The notes below the pieces were generated by a model. The model was not told where the DNA came from, did no database searches, and saw nothing but the letters and a program-made list of their open reading frames with translations. From contig JAYEVE010000072.1 in assembly GCA_036346375.1 (NCBI GenBank), positions 1 through 64,000 of the forward strand: a stretch of DNA of 64,000 nt. The letters run 5' to 3'. Source of the stretch: Guadua angustifolia (lineage: Eukaryota; Streptophyta; Magnoliopsida; Poales; Poaceae). The position numbers and the translations under genes were made by a program. Below, in pieces: positions 43,702 to 55,210 of this stretch. Positions within the stretch are counted from its first letter, which is position 1. Every line of letters starts with the position of its first letter.

Positions 43702-46700
43702 TTATTTACAATACAACCCTTCTTGATGATATACACGCATGTAATTTATCCCAAGTGTGTCATCGTCGCCACTAAGATAGGCCCCATCTGCAAATGAAGG
43801 TATTTCATCGAATTGGTCGTATTCTTCTTCATCTATGACATTTTCAACACCAACGATCCGTCGCTTGCCATAAAGGACAACATGCAACCTCGGATTGGCC
43901 GGATCACGGACATAGAAGACTTGATTTACTTGCTTCGTAAGTATGAATAGGTCATCTTTATAGGCGAGTCTGTTGAGATCCACAAGAGTAAAACCTCTCT
44001 TGTCGACCTTCAATCCATGTGGAAGTCCCACCCACTTACATTGGAACAATGGAATTTGGTATATTCCATAATCGAGCTCCCAAATTTCTTCGATCACCCC
44101 GTAGTAAGAGTTCATTGCCATTGAGGATCCTCCTTTCGAGTGATGTTCATCGGACAAAGCATCTATGCTTACACCACTATTTTGAACAGTACTCTTCACA
44201 TCCTGACTTTTAGTGTAAAAGGTGTACCCATTGATATCGTACCCCTGCCATGTCTGTACATTAAATATAGGTCCGTCAGCCAACCATTTGATAGTCTCAC
44301 TAACAGAGACCTCCGCCTTTTGTTCGAACCATGTGAGAAATCTATCATTGTGTTCTCGCATGATGGAAAGCTCATCCATATGTGGATTCTCTTCCGTAAT
44401 ATCGACTTGTGCTGCTCGATGTACCCTGCAACTTCTGCGTTGTGCTACAAGACTATCAGATGCGCTTTGCAATACATATCAAATCGTGGCCTCGTTAGTT
44501 TCGACCCAACGGTTCCTTTGCCAGCAAGTCTACCCTCATGGCGAGATAGAGGAACACCGATTGCTTGTCTTTTCCCAAGATAGTCCACACAGAACTCAAT
44601 AACCTCTTTAGTACCATAACCTTCAACAATACTACCCTCAGGCTTTGACCGATTCCTCACGTAGGACTTTAATATACCCATGTACCTCTCGAACGGATAC
44701 ATATAACGTAGGAATGCAGGGCCACATATCTTAATCTCTCTGATAAGGTGAACAACAAGATGGACCATGATGTCGAAGAACGATGGTGGGAAATGCATCT
44801 CAAGCTGACATAGAGTCTGCACCACCTCACTCTGTAAGTTGTTTAGCACATCAGAGTCAATAACTTTGCAGGAGATCGCATTGAAGAAATAACATAGCTT
44901 CATGATTGCAAACCTGACATCCTCTAGCAGAATATTTCTGATTGCAACTAGGAGCATTTGGGTCATCAAGACATGGCAGTCGTGGGACTTCATGCCCACC
45001 AACTTCAAATCATCTATGGACACAAGTTTCTTAATGTTTGCGGAGTAGCCCGATGGAACTTTAATACCTTCGAGACACTTGCAGAGGTCTTCTTTCTCCT
45101 TCTTGGATAGCGTGTAGCATGCAGCGGGGATGTACGGACTTTTTCCATCCTTATCAATCGCTACAAGCCTAGGCCTGATTCCCATGTAGGCTATATCGCG
45201 ACGAGCATTCACACCATCCTTGGTCTTCCCACGTATGTTCAGCAGGATGCCAACCAAATTGTCGCAGGCATTCTTCTCAACATGCATGACATCAATATAC
45301 AATACCAGACATCTAACTCCTTCCAGTATGGTAAGTCCCAAAATATTGACCTCTTCTTCCAAATGGTCCTAGGGCAAACAGATTTACGGCTTTTTCCGTA
45401 CTGAATATCGATATCCTCGACACGTGAATATACTTGTCTTCCACTCATAGGCTGAGTGCCGAACGGACTTCCTTCTTCCCATCAAATTTGTTATCCATCT
45501 TACGGTATCGATTACTTCGAGGTAGAAACCTACGGTGACCCATATACACAGTTTTCTTGGAATTCGGCAACCATAGGCTCTCAGTCTCCTCTTCACAAAT
45601 AGGACACGCTTTGGCTCCTTTCGTACTGTAGCCCGCCAAATTACTAAGGGCCGGGAAATCATTTATGGTGCAAAATACCATAGCCCGTAGGGTGAAGTGC
45701 TCTCTTTTGTACGCATTCCATACCATGACTCCCTCGTTCCACAATTTTACCAAATCCTCGATCAGTGGAGGAAGGTACACATCAATATCATTTCCCGGCT
45801 GTTTGGGTCCCGAGATTAGCTACGACATCATGATATACTTCCTCTTTATGCACAACCAAGGAGGGAGGTTGTAGATACACAACAGAACTAGCCAAGTGCG
45901 GTGACGACTGCTCATGTTACCAAACGGATTCATTCCGTCGATACTCAACCCAAGTCTTATGTTCCTCATTTCGGCACCAAACTCCTCATGTTTCCAATCG
46001 ATGTTTTTCCATTGAGTCGAATCAGCAGGGTGTCTCAGCTTGCCATCTTCCTTTCGAGACTCATAATACCAACGCAACAATTTTGCCTCTCTGGGTTTTG
46101 CAAACAACCGCTCAAGATAGGGAATGATGGGAAAGTACCACAATACCTTGGCTGGTGCACCTTTAGTAACCTCTTCACCATCGTTGCCCCGGCTCTTACG
46201 CTTCTTGTCGTTACGCTTCTCCTTTTGTTTGTACCGGGGCACACCGCAAACTGGACAAACGTGCGGTTCCTGATGTGTGTTACGATACAAGATGCAATCA
46301 TTCGGACATGCATGTATCATTTCTATTTCCATTCCCATGGGACATAATAGCTTCTTCGCTTCATAAATGCTTGTTGGCAACTAGTTTCCCTCTGGAAGCA
46401 GATCCGATAGAAGAACTAGAAGTGCATTGAAACTTGTATATGTCCAACGGTGTTTTACCTTCAGTTCGAACAATGGAAGGACCGAACCCAACTTGGTGTA
46501 TTCCGCTTTGCAACCTGTGAATAGCAGTTTGGCATCGTCTTCCATCAAGCTTTTAAACTTTTCAAACTCTCTTTCCGTGTAATAACCCTCCACATCCCGC
46601 AACATTTGCTCCAAATTATCCTTCTCAAACATATCAAGTTGCAACTCGTCATCTGGTTCCACCGTGTCTTCGTTGCATACCGGAAGGGTACTACCTGCTT

Positions 46701-46935
46701 TCCCGTGATGGATCCAACATGTGTAATTCCTCACGAAGCCACGTCGAATCATGTGGTCCTCAATTTGAGCTAAGTTCTTAAATCTCCTCATATTGGTGCA
46801 ATCAATGCAAGGACAATATATAAAGTTTACACCCCTCACCATGTCCTCTTCTGCAATTTTTCTGAACTCCTGAACACCCCTCTGAAATTCAGCACTCACA
46901 TGGCTTTTCTGATACATCCATTCCTCACGGTCCAT
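43702..46935 (-). pseudogene. TNP2-type CACTA transposase, element 2
   Basis: On the minus strand in order: Transpos_assoc (46935-46381, MDREEWMY, CPCIDCTN); Transposase_21 core with a Cys cluster (CPVCGVP), LGLSIDGMNPFGN, WLCIKRKYI and YIDVMHVEKN; DUF4218 (FPPSFFDIMVHL); and DUF4216 (KRRIVGVENVIDEEEYDQFDE, ending 43702). Stops at 46381-46383 and 45820-45822 are single-base events inside an otherwise continuous frame. There are frameshifts near 45450, 45360 and 44470. Related to but clearly distinct from elements 1 and 3, so it is a different subfamily. Confidence 0.88.
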
Positions 46936-47239
46936 CTACAATTAAATTTCGCACAAAAAATTAAGGAAAAACTGGAGTGACAACTAGCTAGCCATTTTAA
47001 ATATTGAGACATCATTTCAATTAATATTACCTTTGCAAAATAGAGGATAGGTTTCAAGATATATAAATGTACTCCCGATCGATACCTAGCTTCTTCCCTG
47101 GTTTAGAGCTTCCAATTCTCTAGATAGGAGACATAAATTTTTAACATCAACACTGATATCAAATAATTTAATTATATAGCTAGTGCAATAGCTTGCAAAT
47201 ATTTTTACTACAACGAAACAAAACAAGGGTACCAACGAT

Positions 47240-47630
47240 GACTCCTAATCTCTAAATAGGTTAGGTTCTAATCCCATTCGAGGATATATAGTTCGGGCAA
47301 GTTCCTAAGCCGTTGTACAACTCCAAAGAAAATTTCGGCAGTATCTCCCCGTTGTTCTCCGCATACACGTCTCGACAACAGGTCAAGAGGGGTGTGCATA
47401 TGGAGAACACCAGGGAGACGCTACCGAAATCTACTCCAAAGTTGTACAACATAGCTCAGGAATTTGCCCGAACCACATATCCTCGAACTGTCCAAAAAAC
47501 GTGGACAATTTGAGACTGCTCGCTTATAAATGTGCCATTTTGTTCAGCATATTTATAAACAAGCATCCTCGAATAGGAGACGTAGGTTCCGTAGCCTAAA
47601 CTCTAACATTTATCACATGATAGCAACAAT
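47240..47630. repeat. Hairpin-forming repeat ahead of CACTA element 2 TNP2
   Basis: A direct repeat of 39690-40075 with the same inverted arms, about 300 bp upstream of the TNP2 start codon (46935, minus). Confidence 0.8.
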
Positions 47631-48019
47631 AATTCCATATTAACACGAGAGCACTAGAATAATTAAATAGATGTGTGCTTGTCAAATGAAGAGTGTGAAA
47701 TCTGAAAGCACGTACAAAATTCCAGTGCAACATAAACTTTATTCATGACATATCGAAATTATCTAGTGCAAAATTGAAGGGGTTTAAAGAATTCCTCACA
47801 TTTTGAAGAAAACTGCAAATGAGAGCAAAAAGAGGGGAATCTCCTCAAGATAGGGTTTCAAATTTGCACTCTTAATACCCACCCATGAGGACTTCAAATT
47901 TTCTCACCCAAGTATTGTTTCCAACCACACAATATGAGTTGTTTTCTCAGGTGGCGGCGGAGAAATCTCCTCTGGAGCAACAACAGAGAAGAGTTCAGCA
48001 CGAGTGGTATATATGACCT

Positions 48020-48635
48020 AGCGAGGCACATCAGAATCGATTCTTTTCGAGAAGCGATAGTGATGTACACAGTCATCACTATCGGTTCTTTTTAAAGTGA
48101 TAGTGATGAGCACGTGTACATCAAAATCAGTTTTTCTCAAGAAGCGATAGTGATGTGCACGGTCATCACTATCGGTTCTTTTTATAGAAGCGATAGTGAT
48201 GAGCACGTGTACATCAGAATCGATTCTTTTCGAGAAGCGATAGTGATGTGCACGGTCATCACTATCGGTTCTTTTTATAGAAGTGATAGTGATGATCATG
48301 TGCACATCACTATCGCTTTTTTTCTTAGAACCGATAGTGATGTATATGCACATCACTATTACTTCTATCAAAAGAACCGATAGTGATGTGGACGTGATCA
48401 TCGCAATCACTTCTTTTGTTGGAACTGATAGTGATGACCGTGCACATCACTATCACTTTTTAGTTGAGAACCGATTGTGATATGCCCAGTGCTACATCAC
48501 AATCACTTATAATCTCAGAACCGATAGTGATTATTACTAACACCCCTCTGAAGTTATTTATCACAATCGTTTTTTCCTAAAAACTTAAGAACCGACACAG
48601 ATAAAGCGATAGTGATGTGTTGTTGTGTAGCAGGG
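48020..48635. repeat. Subterminal repeats and terminus of CACTA element 2
   Basis: About fifteen words of the type ATCACTATCGGTTCTTTT and complement occur, paired around GTGCACGGTC or GAGCACGTG spacers. The end reads TAGCAGGG at 48628-48635, inward CCCTGCTACACAAC. The other end of this element is not found. Confidence 0.8.
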
Positions 48636-49381
48636 TGGTGTGTTCTTGTCATTGTCGATGATTTTTTTTGAGGTATTCTTGGATGTTTTTTGTGATCTCG
48701 AAGGATGAGTCTTTTACCCATTTTAGGGGATTGGTCCGTATGTTGTCTATTGAGATCCCTAGTGCCTTACGAGCTATATACAGTAACAATGGCATGGAGT
48801 TCAAGAACTCCTATTTTGAGAGATTCTATGAGGAGTTAGGCTTAGAGCATCAGTTTTCCTCTTCATACGTCCCTCAGCTAAATAGCATAGTGGAAAGAAA
48901 AAATAGAAGCTTAGTAGAGATGACGAGAACGATGCTAGATGAGTACAGTACTCCAAGGAAGTTTTGGGTTAAGGCTATAGCTACTGCCTGTCATGTGTCT
49001 AATCGAGTATTTTTTAGAGTACATTTGCATTACACTTTTTATGAGTTGAGGTATGGGTGAAAGCTCAATATTTCTCATTTTCGTGTGTTTGGTTGCAAGT
49101 GTTTCATTTTGAAGTCTAGAAACCTAGATAAATTCAAGTATCATTCTTCCGATGGTATTTTTCTAGGTTACTCGACTTCTGTTCATAGCTATAAGGTCTG
49201 GAGCTGTGAGGCGAATAGAATTATAGAGACCTGTGATGTGACCTTTGATAAGGCTAGTCCAGGAGCTAGACCCAACATATCAAGCTCTTCTTCTCTCTCT
49301 GAGACCATCTTTGTAGAGGATAAGGATGATGGAGATAACAGTGATCCATCTGATCTAGTCCCCTCTACACCTGAGGTGTGA
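48636..49381 (+). pseudogene. pol: Copia integrase remnant
   Basis: From the CACTA end onward: VLVIVDDF (frameshifted), RYSWMFF, SNNGMEFKNSYF with the second catalytic Asp changed to Asn (SDNG to SNNG), and SIVERKNRSLVEM with the catalytic Glu. Then WVKAIATACHVSN, a TGA at 49058-49060, FRVFGCKCFI and a C-terminal DGIFLGYS block. Normal integrase order, but 5' truncated, with one stop and one frameshift. CACTA element 2 lies at its left edge. Confidence 0.85.
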
Positions 49382-49384
49382 TGA

Positions 49385-49619
49385 GGACATCGTTCCTTCG
49401 GACATACAAACTATAACACAAGGGCCAATAATGCGAGCACGTGCACGCCAACTAAACCATGAGATGAATACGTTTCTCGCTGTTCCTAATTATTTTGTCA
49501 AGGATGAGATGCTATTAAATAATTGTGATGTGTTATTGCTTAGAAATATGGGAAGAGACACACAACAAGACCAGCCACAAGTAGATTGGATGTTGCACAA
49601 GTCCAGTTCGGCCATCTAG
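49385..49619 (+). pseudogene. pol: C-terminal end of a Gypsy-type Pol
   Basis: In another frame just after the Copia remnant, the sequence encodes GPIMRARARQLNHEM and a short LLLRN block, then stops. A GPxxRARARQL sequence near the end of Pol is familiar from grass Ty3/Gypsy elements. It sits upstream of an LTR-like region, as a pol 3' end should. Confidence 0.5.
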
Positions 49620-49793
49620 GACCAGTCTAGCTTCAAACGAATGCCCAGGCCACATACGAACTCCGATTGGGATGTTCCACCACTCCACTAAAAGCTGAGG
49701 AGATAAGCTTTCCAATGGATTTGGTCCCACTATCAAATTCCTTGTGAATCATCAGGAATCGTCAAAACAATCCAGCAAACAGAATCTATCGAG

Positions 49794-50252
49794 TGTTGCG
49801 CCACCCCAGTTTTGGGCCCAAGGCCCATGTACCCCTAGGGTTTCGTGGGGATGGCTCCCCCTCTGGTCAGCCCCCACCCCTAGCCGTCATGCTTATGTTA
49901 TTTATGGCCGCCATCCCCCTTCTTCTTCCTTGGGTTTTGCTTAGATTTAAACTAGACACTCTGTCAGTTTTCGCCGATCATCGGTTTGTGGAACCCCAAC
50001 TCGTGTGCTTAATATAATTCACAATTTCAGATTGCTTCTTCTACGTTCTTGCTTGTGTTTTCGATTCGCATGCAGGGTTAAGCCTTCTTGGCGAGGTCAA
50101 CCGTGTTTGTGCGTGGTTGATAACCAACGGAGCTGTGGTGTAGCGATTGCTGGGTTCGGATCGGTTCTGATCGGAAGTCGGATCGTCAACGTCGAGTCTC
50201 CACCAATCGACTTGCCTCCACCTATCGGAAGATCGGACCACCGTGCGCGTCA
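49794..50252 (+). repeat. Probable Gypsy LTR (ends approximate)
   Basis: The region ends ...GCGCGTCA just before a primer-site-like TGGTATTAGAG at 50255. It contains TATTTATGG near 49900 and a CT-rich stretch. The left end (TGTTGCGCC at 49794) is a guess, as no second LTR is in the window for comparison. Confidence 0.4.
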
Positions 50253-50254
50253 AG

Positions 50255-50265
50255 TGGTATTAGAG
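50255..50265 (+). promoter_or_regulatory. Primer-binding site of the Gypsy element
   Basis: TGGTATTAGAG resembles the initiator-Met primer site (one mismatch over these 11 bases) and is followed by GCACGG. Confidence 0.55.
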
Positions 50266-51499
50266 GCACGGTTTACCGATAGGTAACCCTAATTTTCCCC
50301 ACCTTATTTACTATTCCATCGACCTAGAGACCAAAAAATTAGCCCTACAAAAGAAAATTGTTCATGATCTGTTCATTATCATTCCACTGTCCTGTAACCC
50401 GTTGTGCCATTGCAATTTTCGTTTTCAGTTTGCTTTGTTGAATTTGTGTCCATAGTAATCGTCTTGTTGCTGGTTGAAGTCGTGAACTTAGTCTCTAGTT
50501 GACACTGTTTCCGCTGCCCTAATTTATCCTACCACAGCCAACAACAGCCACCAAACCGAGTCCTACTCGGTTTGCCCTTGCGAGCCGCCTTGTGTTCTAT
50601 ATCCTGCACCGCAAGCCCTAGATAGTTCGCGAGCTGCCTTGTGTCAATTGCCCTGCACCGCTAGCCTTTATTCTCTCGACGCAGTCCTTTTAATAGCTTA
50701 ACCCTAATTGGAACCGAAAGAAAGAAGTGAAGGCCAAGATAGACCCAATCTGCGCAGTGTTCAGTAAAACAGCCATAACTTTTGCATACGAACTCCGATT
50801 TGGGTCTACTTTTTTTGTTTCAAAGGGGACAACGACGCGCACTTGAAAATTTCACAAGTCAAAAGACTTGTGCATTTTTTGACCCTCAAAAAAAGCTTCT
50901 AAGACCGAGTTTCGGCACCCAGAAGTTTGCTGTCCTGTTTTGTCAATTCTTTCGGGCATCTATTTATTGTCGTCTGTTGCTCCAAATTGTGAGATTTTTT
51001 TTCTCCTCTGAGTTAAGAGGTATATATTTGTGTTAGAGCCAAACCGGCAAAAAAACAGAGAGAAGAGAAAGAGAAGAAGCAAAGAGAAGAAGAAAATCAG
51101 AATTGCTTGCATCCTTTGAGTCCTTTGTACTTCAGTATATCCCTAGCTTGGTTGAACTAGTTCTAGGAACACGGTTAGACCAGCAATTGTGACAAGTACT
51201 TTGGGCATTTATTCAGCTTTGCTATTCTGTTTTCGATATTGCTTATTCCTTTGCTACATAACATTGCCTTTCGAGCTCCACATACTTCATATCAGTTCAG
51301 GTTCTACTTTGCAATTGCTTCACTCACGCTCCAACCACGGTATCACGAACCAGCCACCGGTTGTACCACCTGCTGCATTGGTAGGAACACTTGTAAGAGC
51401 GTGGTAAGACGCTTGAGAGTGAGTGAATTCACCTTCCACCACCTAGTAGTTGACAGAGATAATACTATTGTGTTGTCTTTTTTCCCCTTTTGACTAACA
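50266..51499. other. Leader of the Gypsy element
   Basis: A 1.2-kb non-coding stretch between primer site and gag. It has a GA-rich run at 51055-51105. Long leaders are usual in such elements. Confidence 0.55.
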
Positions 51500-52666
51500 A
51501 TGGCAGGTGTGGAAGATGATGAGTGTGTTACAAGACACGAGCTTAACAATGCACTGAATGACATCAATGCAAACATCGCAAGAATCGGTCAAGACAATGA
51601 CCAAAGATTGGACAGGATAGAGAGAAACATCGCCAACCTTCTTACGAGGTTGGAGAATTTTGAGAGACAGCCACCTCTCAACAGAGCTCGTAGAGTGAAG
51701 GACCATGAAGAGTCTGTCGTGGGAGATGATGTGGATGGAGAGGACCACGATGCCTTTGCCACTCGCACCGCTGCACAGGATGTGTGACAACAACAACGCC
51801 TGAATCACAACCATCAAGGTATTGGAGGTAATAATTTTAATCATCGAAATGGTCGTGGAAATGATGATCCTTTTTCTAAAGTTAAATTTACCATACCATC
51901 TTTTTCTGGTGCATCTGATGCTGAAGCTTATTTAAATTGGCAAATAACTGTTGAGCAAAATTTTAACTCCCATTTAGTTCCTGAAGTACATAGAGTCAGA
52001 CAAGCTACTAGTGAGTTCAAAGATTTTGCTGTCATTTGGTGGAATGAATTACTAAATTCTGGCTTACAACCTGATACATGGGATAGATTAAAGCGAGCTA
52101 TGCGTAGTAGATTTGTTCCTCCTTCATACAAACGTGATTTACGTAAGAAATTGCAACGCTTGAATCAAGGTAATAGATCTATAGAGGAGTACTATCAAGA
52201 GCTACAAATAGGCATGTTGCGTTGTGAGGTATTTGAGGATGAAGAAGATAAGATGGCTCGTTTTTATGGGGGTTTACGACGTGAAATCCAGGACATAATT
52301 GATTACAAAGAATATAATAACATCAATAGATTATTCCAGCTTGCTATGTTGGCAGAAAAGAATTGCAGGGAAGACAACAAAGGACACAGAGCAACATTGG
52401 TGGTGTATCAGCGCCAAGATCGACGCCGGGACAAGCCCAAACAACCTTACCTTCCACCTCGGCCTGCTGCCCCCTCCATGAGTAGGGCGCGTTCAGCAGC
52501 ACCACCACCGTCACGTGCACCCGAGGTGAGTAAATCTAACCATGTGCAGGCACCAACAAAGAGTTCTTCATCGGTTGCTTCCACGGGTCGTACAACGGGA
52601 ATTGTGTGCCACCGATGCAAGGGGATGGGCCATGTCATGAAGGATTGCCCAAGTCGTCGAGCGTAG
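51500..52666 (+). pseudogene. gag: Gypsy Gag with CCHC zinc knuckle
   Basis: Start ATG in ACAATGGCAGG. The N-terminal 90 residues form a coiled coil (heptads from RHELNNALNDINANI). A TGA at 51785-51787 interrupts an otherwise open frame. Then follow the retrotransposon Gag domain (WWNELLNSGLQ, FVPPSYKRDLRKKLQRLNQG, RFYGGLRREIQDI) and a zinc knuckle CHRCKGMGHVMKDCP near 52605. A TAG at 52664-52666 ends the frame, although the sequence downstream still resembles Gag-Pol. Domain order is normal for Ty3/Gypsy. Confidence 0.85.
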
Positions 52667-52791
52667 ATTGCAACAGAAGAAGGTGGGTACATTAGTGCTA
52701 GTGATGTTGAGGATGAAAATGCTCTTGCAGCTAACCTTGCAGATAATGAGGATGACCATGAGACGGACGACGATGATGAGGAGATTTTAGG

Positions 52792-53478
52792 ACCGCTGCC
52801 ACCAAGAATTATAGGACAATCATTGTGCAACGAGTGTTTAGCGCTCAAATGGAGCAAGCAGACAAGCTACAACGCCATAATTTGTTTCAGATGTACCTCA
52901 TCGTCAAGGACCATCGTGTTCGTGTCATAATTGATGGTGGGAGCTACAATAACTTGGTGAGTTCAGATCTGGTGGAGAAGCTTTGCTTGCCCACACGTGC
53001 ACATCATCATCCCTACCATATTCAATGGTTCAATAACAACGACAAGGTGAAGGTAACACAGACTGCGCGAGTGCAATTTTCCATTGGAACATACCATGAT
53101 TTTGCTGATTTTGATGTAGTTCCTATGCAAGCATGTTCCCTTTTGTTAGGCCGTCCGTGGGAATTTGATACTGATGCAATTCATCATGGTAGAAGTAACA
53201 AATACACTCTTATGCATAAGGGGAAGAAAATCACTTTGCTTCCTATGACTCCTGCTGAAATTGTGCAATGTGACAAAGAGAGAGCTAAAAATGAGAGAAA
53301 GGAGAGTGCACTAGAATCTGAAAATCAGCAAGTGGCTAAAAATGTTTTCCCACCTAAGAAAGACAAGAAAGAACCTAGTTCTAGGTCCGAGGGAATTAAA
53401 TTAAAGGGTGTGTTATGCTTTCTACAAAATCTGATCTTGCTGAAATTAATGAGAATGATGCACCATGCTATGCTTTGA
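52792..53478 (+). pseudogene. pol: Gypsy protease
   Basis: The frame differs from that of gag by one base. QMYLIVKDHRVRVIIDGGSYNN contains the aspartic protease site (DGG in place of the commoner DSG/DTG). FDVVPMQACSLLLGRPW is the second conserved block. The end becomes frameshifted into the RT frame at about 53415-53478. Confidence 0.8.
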
Positions 53479-54600
53479 TATGCAAAGAAGCTTTATTTTC
53501 ATTTCATGATATGTCTAGCTCTTTGCCTCCTGCTGTCACTAACCTTTTGCAGGAGTATGAGGATGTGTTCCCAGCTGAGATACCCCCGGGGCTGCCACCT
53601 GTTCGAGGTATTGAGCATCAAATCGACTTGATCCCGGGAGCGACTTTGCCAAACCGTGCTGCATATAGGACAAATCCGGAGGAGACTAAGGAAATTCAGC
53701 GACAAGTCCAAGAGATTTTGGACCGAGGGTACGTACGACAAAGCCTTAGTCCATGTGCCATTCCTGTTCTTTTAGTTCCTAAGAAAGATGGTAGTTGGCG
53801 TATGTGTGTGGATTGTAGAGCCATTAATAATATTACAATAAGGTATCGTCATCCTATCCCTAGGTTAGACGACATGCTTGATGAATTGAGTGGTTCTATT
53901 ATTTTCTCAAAGATTGACTTGCGTAGTGGATACCACCAAATTAGGATGAAATTGGGCGATGAGTGGAAAACAGTATTTAAGACTAAGTTCGGCTTATATG
54001 AGTGGTTAGTCATGCCTTTTGGATTAACTAACACACCTAGCACTTTCATGCGTTTGATGAACGAAGTCTTACGTGCTTTCATTGGTAAATTTGTGGTGGT
54101 CTACTTTGATGATATCTTGATATATAGCAAGTCTCATGAAGAACATGTGGACCAATTGCGTGCTGTTTTTAATGCTTTGAGAGATGCACGTTTGTTTGGT
54201 AACCTTGAGAAGTGCGCATTTTACACCGATCGAGTCTCTTTTCTTGGCTATATTATTACCCCACAGGGAATTGAAGTGGACGAAGCAAAAATTGAAGCCA
54301 TCAAGAGCTGGCCGACCCCTCAGACTGTCACCCAGGTGAGAATCTTTCATGGTCTTGCAGGATTCTATCGGCGATTTGTGAAAAATTTCAGCACCATTGC
54401 TGCCCCGCTGAATGAGTTGACAAAGAAGGGAGTTTCTTTCCAATGGGGACCAGCACAAGAACAAGCCTTCAACATACTCAAGGAGAAACTTACACATGCC
54501 CCTTTACTCCAACTTCCAGACTTCGGTAAGACTTTTGACATTGAATGTGATGCTAGTGGAATTGGAATAGGAGGAGTGCTACTACAGGAAAGTAAACCTA
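53415..54600 (+). pseudogene. pol: Gypsy reverse transcriptase and start of RNase H, cut by CACTA element 3
   Basis: RT blocks in order: HQIDLIPGATLPNRAAYR, VLLVPKKDGSWRMCVDCRAIN, FSKIDLRSGYHQIRM, LVMPFGLTNTPSTFMRLMNE and the catalytic YFDDILIYS (54102, residue 230 of this frame). Then GLAGFYRRFVKNF and the RNase H start DIECDASGIGIGGVLLQE. The frame is open until CACTA element 3 begins at 54601. The rest of RNase H and integrase is not in the window. RT itself shows no stop. Confidence 0.9.
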
Positions 54601-54619
54601 CACTACTACAGAAAAGGTC

Positions 54620-54905
54620 ATCACAGACGGTTCGTAACCGTCATCACAGATGGTTTCCCGAACCGTCTCCAACCATGTGTCAGTGATGTTCGGAATATCA
54701 CACGATTTATTTATCAAATGCTCAGTGATAATGAATTATCACGAGCGATTTCAAATAAAAGCGATGCGTGATATCCATATATCACAGACGGTTTCAAATA
54801 AAAACCGTCTGTGATATGTAATTATTACAGACGGTTCCAAAAAAAACCAGTCTGTGATATTACTATCACAGACGGTTTTATTTTGGAACCATCTGTGATG
54901 ATATT
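54620..54905. repeat. Subterminal repeats of CACTA element 3
   Basis: About six ATCACAGACGGTTTC / AAACCGTCTGTGAT pairs and degenerate relatives follow the terminus. Confidence 0.85.
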
Positions 54906-55210
54906 AAAGGCAGAAAACAATTTTTCTATTTTATTGGCTAGCCTTAGGAAATGCTAGCCATGCCCTCTGGAAAAAGCAGACAACAGATTTCAGGCATACA
55001 TTCATCCATTTCAAATTGCATGCATACATCCATTTCAGATTACAGGCATACATTCATTTGAGATTACAGGCATTTCATATTAATATTGCACGGCACATGT
55101 ATTTGAGAAATGAGCTGAAGATATATTAATCAAATGGAACTCAATATCATTAACCAATTAATTTAATGCACAACGTTACAATTGACAAATCCACATCACA
55201 AGTTTGACAA

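Noticed and set aside
48020..48630. Regularly spaced repeats as a CRISPR array
   Set aside because: The repeats are short, alternate in orientation and vary in spacing, in plant DNA next to a transposase gene. They are CACTA subterminal repeats.
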